Below are positions 26,696 through 37,241 of a DNA stretch of 55,093 bases, in pieces; the first letter of the stretch is position 1, and the number at the start of each line of letters is the position of its first letter. The position numbers were made by a program, and so were the translations under genes. Source of the DNA: Syntrophobacteraceae bacterium (GTDB lineage Bacteria > Desulfobacterota > Syntrophobacteria > Syntrophobacterales > Syntrophobacteraceae); the NCBI GenBank assembly GCA_018053185.1, contig JAGPLX010000011.1, positions 1 to 55,093 on the forward strand. Reading direction: 5' to 3'. The notes beneath the pieces were generated by a model that worked only from the letters and a program-made list of their open reading frames with translations, was not told the origin of the DNA and searched no databases.

Positions 26696-27799
26696 ATGAA
26701 CGATCATTCCCAAGTCTATGAAGCCCTGGCTGGCCATCTCGACCAGATGCCCGAAGGTTACCCGAGAACCCCTACGGATGTCGAAATCCGGATCCTCCGC
26801 AAGCTCTTCTCCCCGGAAGAAGCGGCCCTGGCCCTGAAGGTCACCTTGAGGCCCGAGCCGCCCGGAGTCATTGCCGCCCGAGCCGCCCTCGATCCACAAG
26901 AGGCCGCTCAAAGGCTCTACGACATGTCCCGCAAGGGTCTCATCTACCGCCTCCGCAAAGGAGAACAAGTCTACTACATGGCCGCCCAGTTCATCATCGG
27001 TATCTGGGAATTCCATGTGAACGACCTGGATCCGGAGCTCATCCGGGATGTGAATGAATACATTCCCTATTTTTTTCAACAGGACAGCCAACGGAAAAAC
27101 CCTCAGCTCCGGACCATCCCCATCGGCCGGGCCATCCCTGCACAGGAAACCATCCTGCCCTATGAGGAAGCCCGCAGGATCCTCGCAAGCCAGGAAAAGA
27201 TCGTGATCGCTCCCTGCATTTGCAGGAAAGAGCATCAGATGCTGGGCAAAGGATGTCATCGGCCCATGGAGAGCTGTTTTGTCTTCGGAGTGGGGGCTCA
27301 GTATTATGAGGAAAACAGCCTCGGTCGCCCCATTTCCCACGGGGAAGCTTTCAAGATCCTGCGGGAGGCGGAGGATGCCGGGTTGGTCCTTCAGCCCTCC
27401 AACAGCCGGCAGGTGGTCAACATTTGCACCTGTTGCGGATGCTGCTGCCAGATCCTGAAAAACCTGAAGACTCTTCCCGCCCCCGCCCTGGTTGCCGCCA
27501 CCAATTTCTACGCCGTGCTGGATACGGATCGATGCACGGGATGCGAGACATGCATGAGCCGCTGCCAGATGGAGGCCATTCGGATGGAAGGATCGACCGC
27601 ATTCATTTTGCGTGAACGCTGCATCGGCTGCGGCCTTTGTGTACCTACCTGCCCTGAAGAAGCACTGCGCCTCGAACACAAGCCCGAGGAAGAGCGATAT
27701 ACCCCTCCTCACAACCGGATGGAGCGATTCAGAAGGATCACGGCTGAGCGCATGGCAAAAGCAGGACGCCCGATGGGCGACCCTCACGCGGAAAGGTGA
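26696..27799 (+). CDS. 4Fe-4S protein with helical N-terminal domain
   Basis: A 367-residue soluble protein. The N-terminal 120 residues (TPTDVEIRILRKLFSPEEA, RLYDMSRKGLIYRLRKGEQ) look like a winged-helix fold. The middle carries Cys-rich stretches APCICRKEH, GKGCHRPMESC and ICTCCGCCCQ. The C-terminus has two ferredoxin motifs, CTGCETCMSRCQ and CIGCGLCVPTCP. ATG 26696 is favoured by AGGG before it and because the 47 in-frame residues upstream look non-coding. Proteins of this layout are common in anaerobic deltaproteobacteria, but I know no assigned reaction. A redox-sensing or electron-transfer role is possible. It is convergent with the chemosensory operon. Confidence 0.8.
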   Translation: MNDHSQVYEALAGHLDQMPEGYPRTPTDVEIRILRKLFSPEEAALALKVTLRPEPPGVIAARAALDPQEAAQRLYDMSRKGLIYRLRKGEQVYYMAAQFIIGIWEFHVNDLDPELIRDVNEYIPYFFQQDSQRKNPQLRTIPIGRAIPAQETILPYEEARRILASQEKIVIAPCICRKEHQMLGKGCHRPMESCFVFGVGAQYYEENSLGRPISHGEAFKILREAEDAGLVLQPSNSRQVVNICTCCGCCCQILKNLKTLPAPALVAATNFYAVLDTDRCTGCETCMSRCQMEAIRMEGSTAFILRERCIGCGLCVPTCPEEALRLEHKPEEERYTPPHNRMERFRRITAERMAKAGRPMGDPHAER

Positions 27800-27888
27800 T
27801 CTACCGGCGGGATCGTGCGCGCTCCAGAAGCTTCCCTGCCGTTCCGGAATACGGCCCGTGGAAAATGCAGGGCGCGGAGATCCTCGAA

Positions 27889-29004
27889 TCAGGACGGGCT
27901 TCCTCCGCCAGGACGGAAATCCCGGCCCCAGGCGGCCCCCGGGTCCTTCTCCTCGACCCACGCTTTTAGCCGGGCGGCAATACCCTCGCTCGAAATGACA
28001 ATGTCGATCACGTTTTGCCGAAGGGCATGCTCCACCAGGTTGGGATAGACGCAACACTCCTGTTCCTGGGCGACGGTCAGGCCTCCCCTCCTTCTGATTT
28101 CTCCCATGCCGTCGGCTCCGTCGTTCCCCACGCCCGTAAGAAGCACTCCACACGCGCGATCCTCGAAAAACCGGGATGCACTCCGGAACAAACGATTGAT
28201 GGGGTCATCCCCCGAATGGCTCACCTTGAGCAGCGGTTGGTCCGGGTTTTCCGGATCCGCCTCCATGTGTATGCCGTTGTGGGTCGAGCCGAGGTAGACC
28301 TTTCCCGGTTGAATTCGAGTCGAGTCCTCCACCGGAACCACCTCGAGAGGGCTGATTTGATTGAAATAGGAACAGAAGGGAGCCAGGATTTTGGGATGGA
28401 TTTCCTGGAGGGCCACAATGGAGCCGATGAAGGTCGAGGGCAATCGTGTCACGATGTGCATGATGGTGTTGGGACCCGCCAGGGTGGTTCCCATCACCAC
28501 AATGGCAGGCGGCGCACCGTTTCCACGAATTTCAGGCGACCGGTCCTGCTTCCGTCGACGCACCCTGCGCATGCGATGAACCTTCATGCCCGAAGCCGCA
28601 AGAACTCGTGCCCGGACCAGGTCTTCTTCGTCGGCCCAGTTGTCCGCTACAGCGCGGGAGGGTTTCGGCAGGAAGTCCACGACCCCAAGGCGCAGGGATT
28701 CGAAGGCAAAATATCCATCTTGAACCAGAGAACTGATGACGACAACGGGTATCTGGTGCCGCACCATGATGTTCTTCACGGTAGTGATGCCGTTCATCAC
28801 GGGCATGTCGATGTCCAGGGTGATCACTTCGGGTCGCAGCTCCCGGATTTTTCTCAGACACTCCTGGCCGTTGCCGGCGCTCCCCACCACCTGGATGCGC
28901 TCATCCCTGCCGAGGATTTGCTGGATGACCTTACGCATCATGGGCGCGTCGTCCACCACGAGAGTTCTCACCGGATGCCCATCGTCATTTGAATGCCGTT
29001 TCAT
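27889..29004 (-). CDS. CheB-like response regulator with altered catalytic triad
   Basis: A 371-residue protein with an N-terminal receiver (TLVVDDAPMMRKV; acceptor Asp in ITLDIDMPVM) and a C-terminal CheB methylesterase fold. The triad is altered. The Ser of the usual GASTGGP is Thr (VMGTTLAGP), the His of QHMP is Glu (ALQEIHP), while the Asp of LTGxGNDG is kept (LTGVGNDGADGM). The usual deamidase/methylesterase activity is therefore doubtful. Its start overlaps the end of the preceding CheB-like gene by 20 bases. It is the last gene of the chemosensory operon. Confidence 0.85.
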   Translation of the reverse strand: MKRHSNDDGHPVRTLVVDDAPMMRKVIQQILGRDERIQVVGSAGNGQECLRKIRELRPEVITLDIDMPVMNGITTVKNIMVRHQIPVVVISSLVQDGYFAFESLRLGVVDFLPKPSRAVADNWADEEDLVRARVLAASGMKVHRMRRVRRRKQDRSPEIRGNGAPPAIVVMGTTLAGPNTIMHIVTRLPSTFIGSIVALQEIHPKILAPFCSYFNQISPLEVVPVEDSTRIQPGKVYLGSTHNGIHMEADPENPDQPLLKVSHSGDDPINRLFRSASRFFEDRACGVLLTGVGNDGADGMGEIRRRGGLTVAQEQECCVYPNLVEHALRQNVIDIVISSEGIAARLKAWVEEKDPGAAWGRDFRPGGGSPS

Positions 29005-30550
29005 GACCCAGCCATGCCTCCATTAGAGTCTCCGGTCCGTGGACCAGGACCTGGTTCGGGAACAAGGCCCCGTAGGGTTGAATTGCGTGGAGCATATCCG
29101 CGCACATGACCATATCCGGCGGACTCAGGAAAAACCGAGTTCCAAAGTCCAGGAGGGTTTGCACCACGCACGGATCCAGGGGTTCTGCAGAAGAGAGCAC
29201 ATGCACATCCAGCCGGCTTCGGGCCTGGGAAGCCAGAGCCGTCAGCCAGGCGCCCACGGTTTCGGGCCATGCACCTTCTTTTTCCAGCCCCAGGCGACAG
29301 ATCAGTACCCTCTTTTCGGCATTCCACTCGGGATCCAGCTGCTGGTTTCCAGTTCCCAGGTAGAAGCTTCCGGGTCGGGCGGCAAGACCCTCCTCGAGGG
29401 TTTCGACCGGCATGCCCCCTGCCTCCTCGATAAATCGACCGAGGCCCTCGAGGTAAGGACGCGAAATCCTCTGCAAGCCGATCACGATTCCGTGTCTGCA
29501 CAAGCGGCGGAGAGGAAGCCGCAACCACTGAAGATGTGCCCCCTCTGCTCCCAGGATCACCAGGATTCGGCCGGAGTCCCGGATACTTTCAAGATCCTCG
29601 ATGAGGGGCTTCCTTCGCCATCGCTTGAAATGCGTCACCCGGGCCCGGGAAATCCTCCGAAGTCTCTGCCTGAGCCGTTGGCCGAATTCCACCGGATCGT
29701 CTTGATCCCTTGGTTTGGACGAAATGTCCACCGCCCCCACCTGCAGGAATTCGAAAACGCTTTCCATGGAGCGTCCTTCAAAACTGCTTAGAATGAGAAC
29801 GGGAATGGGATGACGGATCATGATATGTTTGAGGGTTGTGTCCCCCCGCATCACGGGCATGTGAACATCCAGGGTGATGACATCCGGGGAGGGGCTCGAT
29901 GCCAGGAAATCGAGGGCCTCCCGGCCGTTTTTCGCCATTTTCACCACCTGGATGAACGGGTCCTCTTCGAGCATGGCCTTGAGCCGGCGGGAGAAGAAGG
30001 CGGAGTCGTCCACCACAAGGACTCGAAGTGCTTGATTTTCCCCTGGGCCTGTCTGCTCGAAAGAAGCCGGCTCGGGGAATTTTGCCGCATAAGCATCGAG
30101 ACTGTCCATAGCCAGATCGATGCCTTCATCGAGCCATGCCGATTCATCTACTGAAGTGGATGTGGGCTCCGGGCCGGCCTCTTCCATGGAAACGGGCAGC
30201 CGGTCTGCCTTCGAGGTTTCGTCCCTCCGGCGCACAGCCTCAAGGAGGAGATGTTCCCATGGTTTTTCAATGGTAGGCGATTTGGGTTCCCTCGGAGGGG
30301 CAGTTTCAAAATGCCCGTCCTCCCACCGAAAAATCTCGAAAAAGGCCGCCTCCCCGTTCAATGCCGCTGTTTCGGCATGATAGATCCGACCCTCTTTGAC
30401 AAAAATGGAACCATCCCGCCCCCCCGACCTTACCTGCACGACAAGGTCGGACCTTGCCAGGCAAACCATCTGGACAAGGTCCGGCAACCGCACCTGAACT
30501 GTGCCGCGGAATCCCTCCGGTGAGGATTCAACCGACTCCATGGTTTCCAC
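28985..30550 (-). CDS. DUF4388-receiver protein with CheB-derived, non-catalytic C-terminus
   Basis: A 521-residue protein. Residues 15-80 form a DUF4388 (PATAN) domain (GTVQVRLPDLVQMVCLAR, GSIFVKEGRIYHAE). A low-complexity acidic linker leads to a receiver (VLVVDDSAFFSRRLKAML, acceptor Asp228 in ITLDVHMPVM, then KHIMIRHPIPVLILSSF as in CheB). The C-terminal 190 residues follow the CheB core (ILVILGAEGAHL, GIVIGLQRISRP, FYLGTGNQQ). All three catalytic residues are replaced: Ser to Glu, His to Arg, and the GNDG Asp block is lost. It is best seen as a phosphorylation-controlled scaffold or decoy. It lies between cheA (72-base gap) and the first CheB-like gene. Confidence 0.8.
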   Translation of the reverse strand: METMESVESSPEGFRGTVQVRLPDLVQMVCLARSDLVVQVRSGGRDGSIFVKEGRIYHAETAALNGEAAFFEIFRWEDGHFETAPPREPKSPTIEKPWEHLLLEAVRRRDETSKADRLPVSMEEAGPEPTSTSVDESAWLDEGIDLAMDSLDAYAAKFPEPASFEQTGPGENQALRVLVVDDSAFFSRRLKAMLEEDPFIQVVKMAKNGREALDFLASSPSPDVITLDVHMPVMRGDTTLKHIMIRHPIPVLILSSFEGRSMESVFEFLQVGAVDISSKPRDQDDPVEFGQRLRQRLRRISRARVTHFKRWRRKPLIEDLESIRDSGRILVILGAEGAHLQWLRLPLRRLCRHGIVIGLQRISRPYLEGLGRFIEEAGGMPVETLEEGLAARPGSFYLGTGNQQLDPEWNAEKRVLICRLGLEKEGAWPETVGAWLTALASQARSRLDVHVLSSAEPLDPCVVQTLLDFGTRFFLSPPDMVMCADMLHAIQPYGALFPNQVLVHGPETLMEAWLGHETAFK

Positions 30551-30621
30551 TTTCTTCCCAGGATGAACGATGTTGCCGCCTGGACTGGGATGTCCCCACG
30601 GTCTAAACCATGGGAACCTTT

Positions 30622-33417
30622 TCAGTGAACGGTTGCTTCCTCGGGCCCGGTATAAGGAGTGGGAGTGGCGGCCTGCTTCATGTTGCGCAGCAGAGTGGAC
30701 ACATCGAGAATCAGGGAGACGGTCCCGTCCCCAAGGATGGTGGCCCCCGAAAAGCCCTCGAAGGTATGAACCCCGTCTTCGATGCCCTTGATGACGACCT
30801 CCCGCTCGCCCATCAGGCCGTCCACCACCAATCCGACTTCCTGAAAGCGGGTGCTGACGATGACGATGAACCGGTGACCTCGATCTGAACCTTCGGGCGA
30901 CATGCCGAGCAGTTGGCCCAGATGCACGAGGGGGATGGTTTTACCCCTGAGGGTGATCACCTCGAAACCCTCGATGGAATGGGTTTCGTCCTGTCGATAC
31001 CGGTGGATTTCCGAAACCGAAGTGAGGGGCAGGGTGAAAATCTGCGCTCCGGCCTTGACCAGCAGGGCCCGTATGATGGCCACCGTCAGGGGAATCCAGA
31101 TGGTAAACCGGGTCCCCTGGCCCGGGAAGGAGTCCACCTGGATACTCCCATTCATGCGCTCGACGTTTTCTTTGACCACGTCCAGCCCGACACCCCTGCC
31201 CGCGGATCCGTCCACCCTCTCCTGGGTGGAAACCCCCGGCAGGAAGACGGCATAGATGAGCTCCTGGTCGGAAAGCCGGTTCAGCTCCTGGGAAGCGATA
31301 TCCCTGCGGTCCTGCAGGACGTGACGGAGCTTCTGCACATCGATCCCTCGACCATCGTCTTCGATCTCGAGGGCGACATAGTCCCCGGCATGGTAGGCGG
31401 CAAGCCGAATGGTGCCGGTGATGGGCTTGCCCGCCCGCAGTCTTTCTTCGGGGGTCTCGATCCCGTGGGCGATGGCATTCCGAAGGAATTGGACCAGGGG
31501 ATCGTTCATTTGTTCGAGCACCCTCTTGTCCATCTCCGTCTCACCACCTTCCACGCGCAATTCCACCTTTTTCCCATGCTTGAGGGCCTGGTCCCGCACC
31601 ACCCTTGGAAAACGCTGGAACAACTGAGAGATGGGAAGCATGCGAATGCGCATGACCGATGCCTGCAAATCATTGGCGACTCTTCCCAGGGACAGGGTGG
31701 ATTCGTTGAGCCGGAAACTCAGGAGCCGGAATCTTCTGAGCTCCTGCTTGGTCAGTTTTCCCTGGGCCGCCAACTCTCGAAGCATGTCCCGGAAGGATGC
31801 CGAGGTCTGGATGAATTCCGACCGGGTGACCACCAGCTCTCCCAGCTGGTTCAAAAGCTGATCCACCTTTTGAGCATCGACCCGGAGGGTGACCGATGAG
31901 GGCAGTTCCTCGGCAAATACGGGGATACGGTCTTTCTTGGGCACCGGTTTTTCGGACTCGAGGGAGGGTGCCGGTTTCCTGCCGTCTTCCGTTTCCTTCC
32001 CCTTGGATTCCTCCTCAAAGGCATCGAGAGGCGATGCGTCTCCCCGGATTCGCGATCCGCCGGCATCCGACGTGAGAACGCGGTCCAATTCACCGAGGGA
32101 AGCCTCGATTTCCTTCTCGAGGGCATCCGAAAGGGGCTCCTGACCCTCTTCAAATCCTGGAAGGTCGAGGTTCAGCCCCGGCAGCATGTACCGCAGACGC
32201 CGCCCGTGATCCTGCAGAAGCCGTGAATAGGTGTCGAAACTCACAGGGCCTGTCATCCCCGGTTCGCCCAGGGATTCCTTCCAGTCGCGCAGGGAATCGG
32301 TGATCTCCCCGTAGTCCATGTACCCGGCAGCGGAAATCATCCGCTGAATGAAAGCCAGGGCATTCTCGACCTGAGCAGGGGTGAGAAAATTGCCGGGCGG
32401 CTGAGGACGGATCGCGGCCAACTGGGACAGGGATTGCCCCATGGAATCCAGGAAGATGGAAAAGAGCTCCTCGTCCTCCTCTTCCTGGATCTTCCCGCAC
32501 GTTTCCCCGCGACCGATTTCGGTATTCTCGACGGCAGGCAATTGCAACCCCGGCAGCATCCCGGCCAATTTCCGTCCATGGAACTCGAGATGTTGCCGAA
32601 AGCATTCCCGGTCCAGACGGCCTTCCCGGAGCGCCTTCTCGAGGGAATTGCGCCACCGATCCAGCACTTCCACCACCTGTTCATAATCCATGTACCGGGA
32701 AGAGCTGATCAACTCCGTCAGCAGCCCGACCCCTTTTTCCCCTTCCTCGGTCGAGAGCACCGTTTCCGCGGGCACAGCCAGGATTCTAGCCAGGGAGGCC
32801 AGCCTTTCCTGGAAGGAACTGAGATAAATCCCATAGATTTCCTGGTCTTCTTCCACAATTTCCTCAGGACCCACTTCGGTACCGTCGGCGGCGGCCTTCG
32901 GGAGGTGAGACCCGGAAGCAGACAGGACCATGGATTCACCGTCAGATCCCGGCACTTCCGATTCTTCTCCACACCCACGGTCCCCCGCCCGGGAACCTTC
33001 ATCACCGGGAGATGCCTTTGCTGCGTCGGCTTCCGGGTGCGAAACCAGCATCGCGCTCATCTTCTCCAGGAGCGACTCGGGCACGGGAGGTTCCGCACCC
33101 GTTTCCTGTAGATGATTTAAGGCATGGGAAATAAAATCCACACACTCGAGCAAGCAACTGATTCCCTGGGGTGTCACCGTTGTGGCGTGAACCTGCATCT
33201 CGTTGATCCGGCTCTCCAACTCATGGGTCAGGTGAGCGAGCTGCTCGAAGCCCATGTAGGCCGAGGCGCCCTTGATGCTGTGTACGGCGCGAAAAATCCG
33301 GCCGATGGACTCCCGGTCCGTACCCTGGTGTTCGAGCACCAGCAGCGAGCTTTCCAGCTCCTGAAGATGCTCTTTTACTTCATCCATGTATTCCTGAAAG
33401 AAGTCTTCCGTTGCCAT
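30622..33417 (-). CDS. cheA: Chemotaxis histidine kinase CheA with two extra P1-like repeats
   Basis: A 931-residue CheA, longer than the usual 650-700. The N-terminal P1 domain has phosphorylatable His46 (RAVHSIKGASAYMGFEQL). Two related repeats follow at about residues 186-293 and 312-419 (LISSSRYMDYEQVV, MISAAGYMDYGEIT, both ending near MLPGL). They resemble P1 but lack His. Then come the dimerisation domain (VTLRVDAQKVDQLLNQLGEL), the ATPase (RNAIAHGIETPEER, EDDGRGID, GRGVGLDVV) and a C-terminal CheW-like domain (GFEVITLRGKTIPLVHLGQLL). No separate P2 domain is obvious. ATG 33417 is used, with AGAGGAG upstream. It phosphorylates the operon's receivers. Confidence 0.95.
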   Translation of the reverse strand: MATEDFFQEYMDEVKEHLQELESSLLVLEHQGTDRESIGRIFRAVHSIKGASAYMGFEQLAHLTHELESRINEMQVHATTVTPQGISCLLECVDFISHALNHLQETGAEPPVPESLLEKMSAMLVSHPEADAAKASPGDEGSRAGDRGCGEESEVPGSDGESMVLSASGSHLPKAAADGTEVGPEEIVEEDQEIYGIYLSSFQERLASLARILAVPAETVLSTEEGEKGVGLLTELISSSRYMDYEQVVEVLDRWRNSLEKALREGRLDRECFRQHLEFHGRKLAGMLPGLQLPAVENTEIGRGETCGKIQEEEDEELFSIFLDSMGQSLSQLAAIRPQPPGNFLTPAQVENALAFIQRMISAAGYMDYGEITDSLRDWKESLGEPGMTGPVSFDTYSRLLQDHGRRLRYMLPGLNLDLPGFEEGQEPLSDALEKEIEASLGELDRVLTSDAGGSRIRGDASPLDAFEEESKGKETEDGRKPAPSLESEKPVPKKDRIPVFAEELPSSVTLRVDAQKVDQLLNQLGELVVTRSEFIQTSASFRDMLRELAAQGKLTKQELRRFRLLSFRLNESTLSLGRVANDLQASVMRIRMLPISQLFQRFPRVVRDQALKHGKKVELRVEGGETEMDKRVLEQMNDPLVQFLRNAIAHGIETPEERLRAGKPITGTIRLAAYHAGDYVALEIEDDGRGIDVQKLRHVLQDRRDIASQELNRLSDQELIYAVFLPGVSTQERVDGSAGRGVGLDVVKENVERMNGSIQVDSFPGQGTRFTIWIPLTVAIIRALLVKAGAQIFTLPLTSVSEIHRYRQDETHSIEGFEVITLRGKTIPLVHLGQLLGMSPEGSDRGHRFIVIVSTRFQEVGLVVDGLMGEREVVIKGIEDGVHTFEGFSGATILGDGTVSLILDVSTLLRNMKQAATPTPYTGPEEATVH

Positions 33418-33599
33418 AGGCTCCTCTCTTGCTTTCTCACGCCCGGCAATAGTGCTCATCCTTCTTGTCTTGGAAACACCATCGACCATCCGCCCTCCAC
33501 GGCGTGCTAGTGATGAAGGGATGGTTCCGGGATCGCGCCGAGGTTTCCAGGTCGCCTCGATCCCATGGCGGTTCACCGGGTCCGAAACCGAACCGAACC

Positions 33600-33950
33600 C
33601 TATCCTCCCGAGATGGTTCTCAGAAGATCCTCTTCATCCCCTTTCCGGACTACTTTCCTCACCGGGACCTTTTGGACCTGCGCAGCCATATCAGGGGTAT
33701 CGAGCAGGGTGTAGAAAATGATGCAGGCCGTAGGGTCCATGGCAAGGATCTCCTTCGCTGCGGTGATCCCGTCCTTCCCTCTCATGGTGATGTCCATGGT
33801 CACCACGTCGGGCCTTACCCGGAGGTACAGGTCCACCGCCTCGTTTCCATCTTTCGCTTTTCCCACCACCTCATGGCCGGCGGAAGTCAGGCACTGGACG
33901 ATGCGGTGCCGCATGAGGTTGGAATCATCCACGACCAGAACTCGTCTCAT
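33600..33950 (-). CDS. cheY: CheY-like single-domain response regulator
   Basis: A 116-residue receiver without an output domain. Key residues are present: acidic pair VVDDSN, acceptor Asp in VVTMDITMRGKDG, Thr in FYTLLDTPD and the conserved Lys in VVRKGDEEDLL. ATG 33950 (MRRVLVVDDSN) is chosen because AAGGGATGG precedes it by eight bases and receivers start right before beta-1. It lies between the MCP and cheA genes, so it is the probable output of this pathway. Confidence 0.92.
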   Translation of the reverse strand: MRRVLVVDDSNLMRHRIVQCLTSAGHEVVGKAKDGNEAVDLYLRVRPDVVTMDITMRGKDGITAAKEILAMDPTACIIFYTLLDTPDMAAQVQKVPVRKVVRKGDEEDLLRTISGG

Positions 33951-34075
33951 GGTAAAAGCCATCCCTTCGGCATTGCTTTTCATAGGCTTCCCCATCGCCC
34001 ACCCCCCGATAACCCTCGGTCCCCGTTCCAGACAGGCGACCGTTCAGCCGCTCAGGGTTCTCGGGAGCGCGGAAC

Positions 34076-36577
34076 TCAGGCGGAGGCCCGGGTTTCGGCT
34101 TTTTTGCCCGTCGACGTGGGAACTTCGACCGTGGGACGATCGGTCCTTCCCCGTCCGTTTCCATCTCCTTGGTCAATCTTGAACTGGGCAATCAGCCGGG
34201 TGAAGTCGACCACCACGTTGGCCAGGTTTTCGCTGTGTTCCTGGGAGTTCTTGGCCCCCGAAGCGTTGTTGAGAGCCACCGCGCTCATCTCCTCCATGAC
34301 CTCCCGCAGGGTTGCACTGCGTTCTTTCTGCATGGTGGTCAAAGAAGTGATGTTCTCGGCACGCTTGGTGGCGGCGGACACGTCCTTCATCACCTGGTCG
34401 GCATTTTTCACCTGATCCTGGGTGGCCGTAGAAATGCTCCTGGAGATTTCGTACAAGCTATCCGTGATATTGGCCGCCTTTTCACGGCGTTTCACCTGTT
34501 CGGAGGTCATCTGCATGATTTCATCCGAGAGTTTCCGCAGGCGATCCATGGTTTCCACCACATGTTGAATGCCCTTGGTCTGTTCGCCGGCGGCGGCATC
34601 GATTTCACGGATCCAGGTATTGCTCTGTTCGACTGCAGCAACGATGTTGGTCAGAGCTCTCTGGCTGGAACCGGCGAGATCCATCCCCTCTTTCACGCGA
34701 TCCCCGCTGTTCTTGATGAGGGAGGCGATCTCCTTGGTGGATTCCGCAGTCCGTTCCGCAAGCTTCCGCACTTCTTCCGCCACCACTGCAAACCCGCGCC
34801 CGTGCTCTCCCGCCCTGGCGGCCTCGATGGCTGCGTTCAAGGCCAGGAGGTTGGTCTGGTCGGCGATGTCGGAGATCACTTCGATGATTTCCGTGATCTG
34901 TTCAGAGCTTTCTGCAATGCTGTGCATGCCCTGCACCACTTCTTCCACGGCTTTCTTTCCTTCCACGGCCGCATGGTGCGAGAGTTCCGACTGTTTGCCG
35001 GCCTGGGAAGCCTTCTCGGAGACATCCCGGATGGACTGGGCCATTTGTTCGGCTGCCGCGGCCGCCTCCATGGCACTTTGTTGCTGCGCTGTGGCGCGAG
35101 CCGAAACCTGCTGGGCCGTCTCACCCATGGCGATAACGATACCCCTGGTCTCCTCACTCATGTTTGCCTGAGATTGGGCCGCCGTTGCGACTTCCTGGAT
35201 ACTGGTGGTGAGGGCCGTAATGGATCTCACCGTATCGTCATAGGATCGTTGGCTCTCCAATGCATTCTGCTGAACCTCTCCAGCCGTCTGCCCCATGGTC
35301 TCGACGCGGCTCAACACGTCCTGGGCCCTCTGGGCCTGCTCGGACGCGTTCACCACGATGCGTCCGGAAATTTCCTTCACCTGGCCCACCACCATGGATA
35401 CCCGTTCGTTCCCATCCACGATGTTGCCGAAAGTTCGACGCAAACGTAGCACAAGACCATTGAATGCCTCCTGCATGCGTGCAATCTCGTCCTTGCCCGT
35501 GACCTCGATGCTCTGCGTGAAATCCAGGTTCTCGGTGATGGTGGTCATCATTTTCGAGGTCTCGATCACCGGTTTGGAGATGCTCCGGCTGATGAGCAGG
35601 GTGCCCCCTATGATGAAGAGGACGAAGATGGCCGAAATCACGATGCTGCGTACCTGGTGTCTGGGCAAGGCGGCGAAGATTTCTTCGGCATCGGCGCCGG
35701 TGACCACCGCCCACTTCTTGGAAAACTTCCCGAAACCCTCGTTGTGAGTGAATCCCACCGCTCGGGTTGCGAGTTTTTTCGTCGCCGGGTTCAGGAAGTC
35801 ATAAACCAGGAAACCCCGGTTCATCCCTGATATGGCGTTGGCCACCATGGGGACGTTGATCTGGGGGTCCGTGAGCTTTAGGCCGATAAGTTCACGGGTT
35901 GCGTGGCCGACGATGGTCATGTCGTTTCGGTCCACCATGTAGGTGTACCCCGTTTTCCCCACGGGAAACGCCTCGATCATCCGGTTCACCGAAGCCCACT
36001 TGAGGTAGCCGGCCAGCACACCCTTGACTTCATTGTTGATGATCACCGGGGCCGAGATGACCATCGACCACCCGTTGGTTTCGGGAACCAGTTGCTTCAC
36101 CAGGGGATAGCTCCCAAACTCCCCGACAAACTCCTTGCCTTCGAGGGTGTGACGAAACCAGGGTTGATCCTGGGCGCTCAGGGTCCCCGTCAACTGGGGG
36201 AAGTTCGATGCAAGGCACAGCCCCGAACGATCCATGAGCTGCAACACTTCGAAGTTACCGTACGTTTTGACCAAACCTTCCAGGACCTGGTTTGGCGATC
36301 CCAACCACGCATCCGGATTTTGAATCGTGTTCTTGATGCTCTCGAGAGACGCCCAGGTGATCACGTCGGCGATCCGGTCATTCAACGAAATGTCGACGGC
36401 CTTGGCGATGCGTTCTGAAAATCCCACCAGGCGCGCATTCTGGTCCTCTTCGATCTGGGACCTCAAGGTCAAGAAACTGATCACGTTCATGGCCCCCAAG
36501 GGAATGAGGGTAGCCAGCAAGAGGATCAACAACAGTTTTGTTTTCAATGAACTACGAATCTTATCGATTGTTACCAT
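34076..36577 (-). CDS. Methyl-accepting chemotaxis protein with periplasmic Cache domain
   Basis: An 833-residue transmembrane receptor. Membrane helix 1 spans about residues 13-38. A periplasmic double-Cache-type sensor covers about 40-305 ([51 protein letters not shown]). Membrane helix 2 spans about 308-331, followed by HAMP and a long cytoplasmic coiled coil. The signalling tip [20 protein letters not shown] is intact. There is no C-terminal pentapeptide for CheR/CheB docking; the protein ends KKAETRASA. The start has AAGGAGGACGGGAG upstream. Ligand unknown; Cache domains usually bind small organic acids or amino acids. Confidence 0.95.
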   Translation of the reverse strand: MVTIDKIRSSLKTKLLLILLLATLIPLGAMNVISFLTLRSQIEEDQNARLVGFSERIAKAVDISLNDRIADVITWASLESIKNTIQNPDAWLGSPNQVLEGLVKTYGNFEVLQLMDRSGLCLASNFPQLTGTLSAQDQPWFRHTLEGKEFVGEFGSYPLVKQLVPETNGWSMVISAPVIINNEVKGVLAGYLKWASVNRMIEAFPVGKTGYTYMVDRNDMTIVGHATRELIGLKLTDPQINVPMVANAISGMNRGFLVYDFLNPATKKLATRAVGFTHNEGFGKFSKKWAVVTGADAEEIFAALPRHQVRSIVISAIFVLFIIGGTLLISRSISKPVIETSKMMTTITENLDFTQSIEVTGKDEIARMQEAFNGLVLRLRRTFGNIVDGNERVSMVVGQVKEISGRIVVNASEQAQRAQDVLSRVETMGQTAGEVQQNALESQRSYDDTVRSITALTTSIQEVATAAQSQANMSEETRGIVIAMGETAQQVSARATAQQQSAMEAAAAAEQMAQSIRDVSEKASQAGKQSELSHHAAVEGKKAVEEVVQGMHSIAESSEQITEIIEVISDIADQTNLLALNAAIEAARAGEHGRGFAVVAEEVRKLAERTAESTKEIASLIKNSGDRVKEGMDLAGSSQRALTNIVAAVEQSNTWIREIDAAAGEQTKGIQHVVETMDRLRKLSDEIMQMTSEQVKRREKAANITDSLYEISRSISTATQDQVKNADQVMKDVSAATKRAENITSLTTMQKERSATLREVMEEMSAVALNNASGAKNSQEHSENLANVVVDFTRLIAQFKIDQGDGNGRGRTDRPTVEVPTSTGKKAETRASA

Positions 36578-36619
36578 GGCTCCCGTCCTCCTTATCCTTA
36601 CCTATTCCGTTGGTCCTTA

Positions 36620-37201
36620 TCAGACCCCCTGTGGAACGACCTTGGTGGATTCCCCGCTCCCGAGACCCTCTTCGGGAGTATCCAGGTAAACGTTTTGCAA
36701 TTGCTGTCCTTCGTGCGGCTTGAGGATCTGGCGAAAATCCAGAAGCATGACAAGCCGGTTGGGAAGCTTGATGACCCCCTGGATGTACTCGGCGTCAATG
36801 CTCGAAGCCACGAGATGGGGTGTGGCCTCGATCTCGCTCGTCCTGACCTTCATGACCTCGGAGACCGAATCCACGATGAAGCCCGTCACGTGGCTGAAAA
36901 TCTCCACAATGAGAATGCGGGTTTTTCGATCGTTCACCCCGACGTGCCTGCCCCGGATTTTCAACCGCCTGCGCAGATCGATGATGGGGATGATCTTGCC
37001 GCGCAGGTTGATCATTCCCAGAATGAATCCGGGAGCATTGGGAAGGGGAGTGATGCTCGGTAATCGAATGATCTCCTGAACCATCAGAATATCGACCCCG
37101 AACTCCTCCTCTCCCAGCCGAAAACTGACCAATTGCACAAACTGCTTGCTCTCTTCCTGAGCGTGGGTTGGTACTTTGGAAAGAAGTGAAGGCAATCCCA
37201 T
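36620..37201 (-). CDS. cheW: CheW-like coupling protein
   Basis: A 193-residue CheW that bridges the receptor and CheA. Characteristic blocks: VSFRLGEEEFGVDILMVQEI, PLPNAPGFILGMINLRGKI, IIDLRRRLKI and, near the end, GVIKLPNRLVMLLDF. A 20-residue leader and a 30-residue tail extend past the CheW core. The second of two nearby ATG codons (37201) is used because GAGGAGG lies six bases upstream. It sits between a CheB-like gene and the MCP. Confidence 0.95.
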   Translation of the reverse strand: MGLPSLLSKVPTHAQEESKQFVQLVSFRLGEEEFGVDILMVQEIIRLPSITPLPNAPGFILGMINLRGKIIPIIDLRRRLKIRGRHVGVNDRKTRILIVEIFSHVTGFIVDSVSEVMKVRTSEIEATPHLVASSIDAEYIQGVIKLPNRLVMLLDFRQILKPHEGQQLQNVYLDTPEEGLGSGESTKVVPQGV

Positions 37202-37241
37202 GGTCATCCTCCTCGCCGCGGGGATCCCCCTGCGGTTCCTC

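Noticed and set aside
26588-28153. Long minus-strand frame across the 4Fe-4S protein gene and the end of the chemosensory operon
   Set aside because: The plus strand codes for clear ferredoxin motifs over the same bases; the minus frame is low in motif content.
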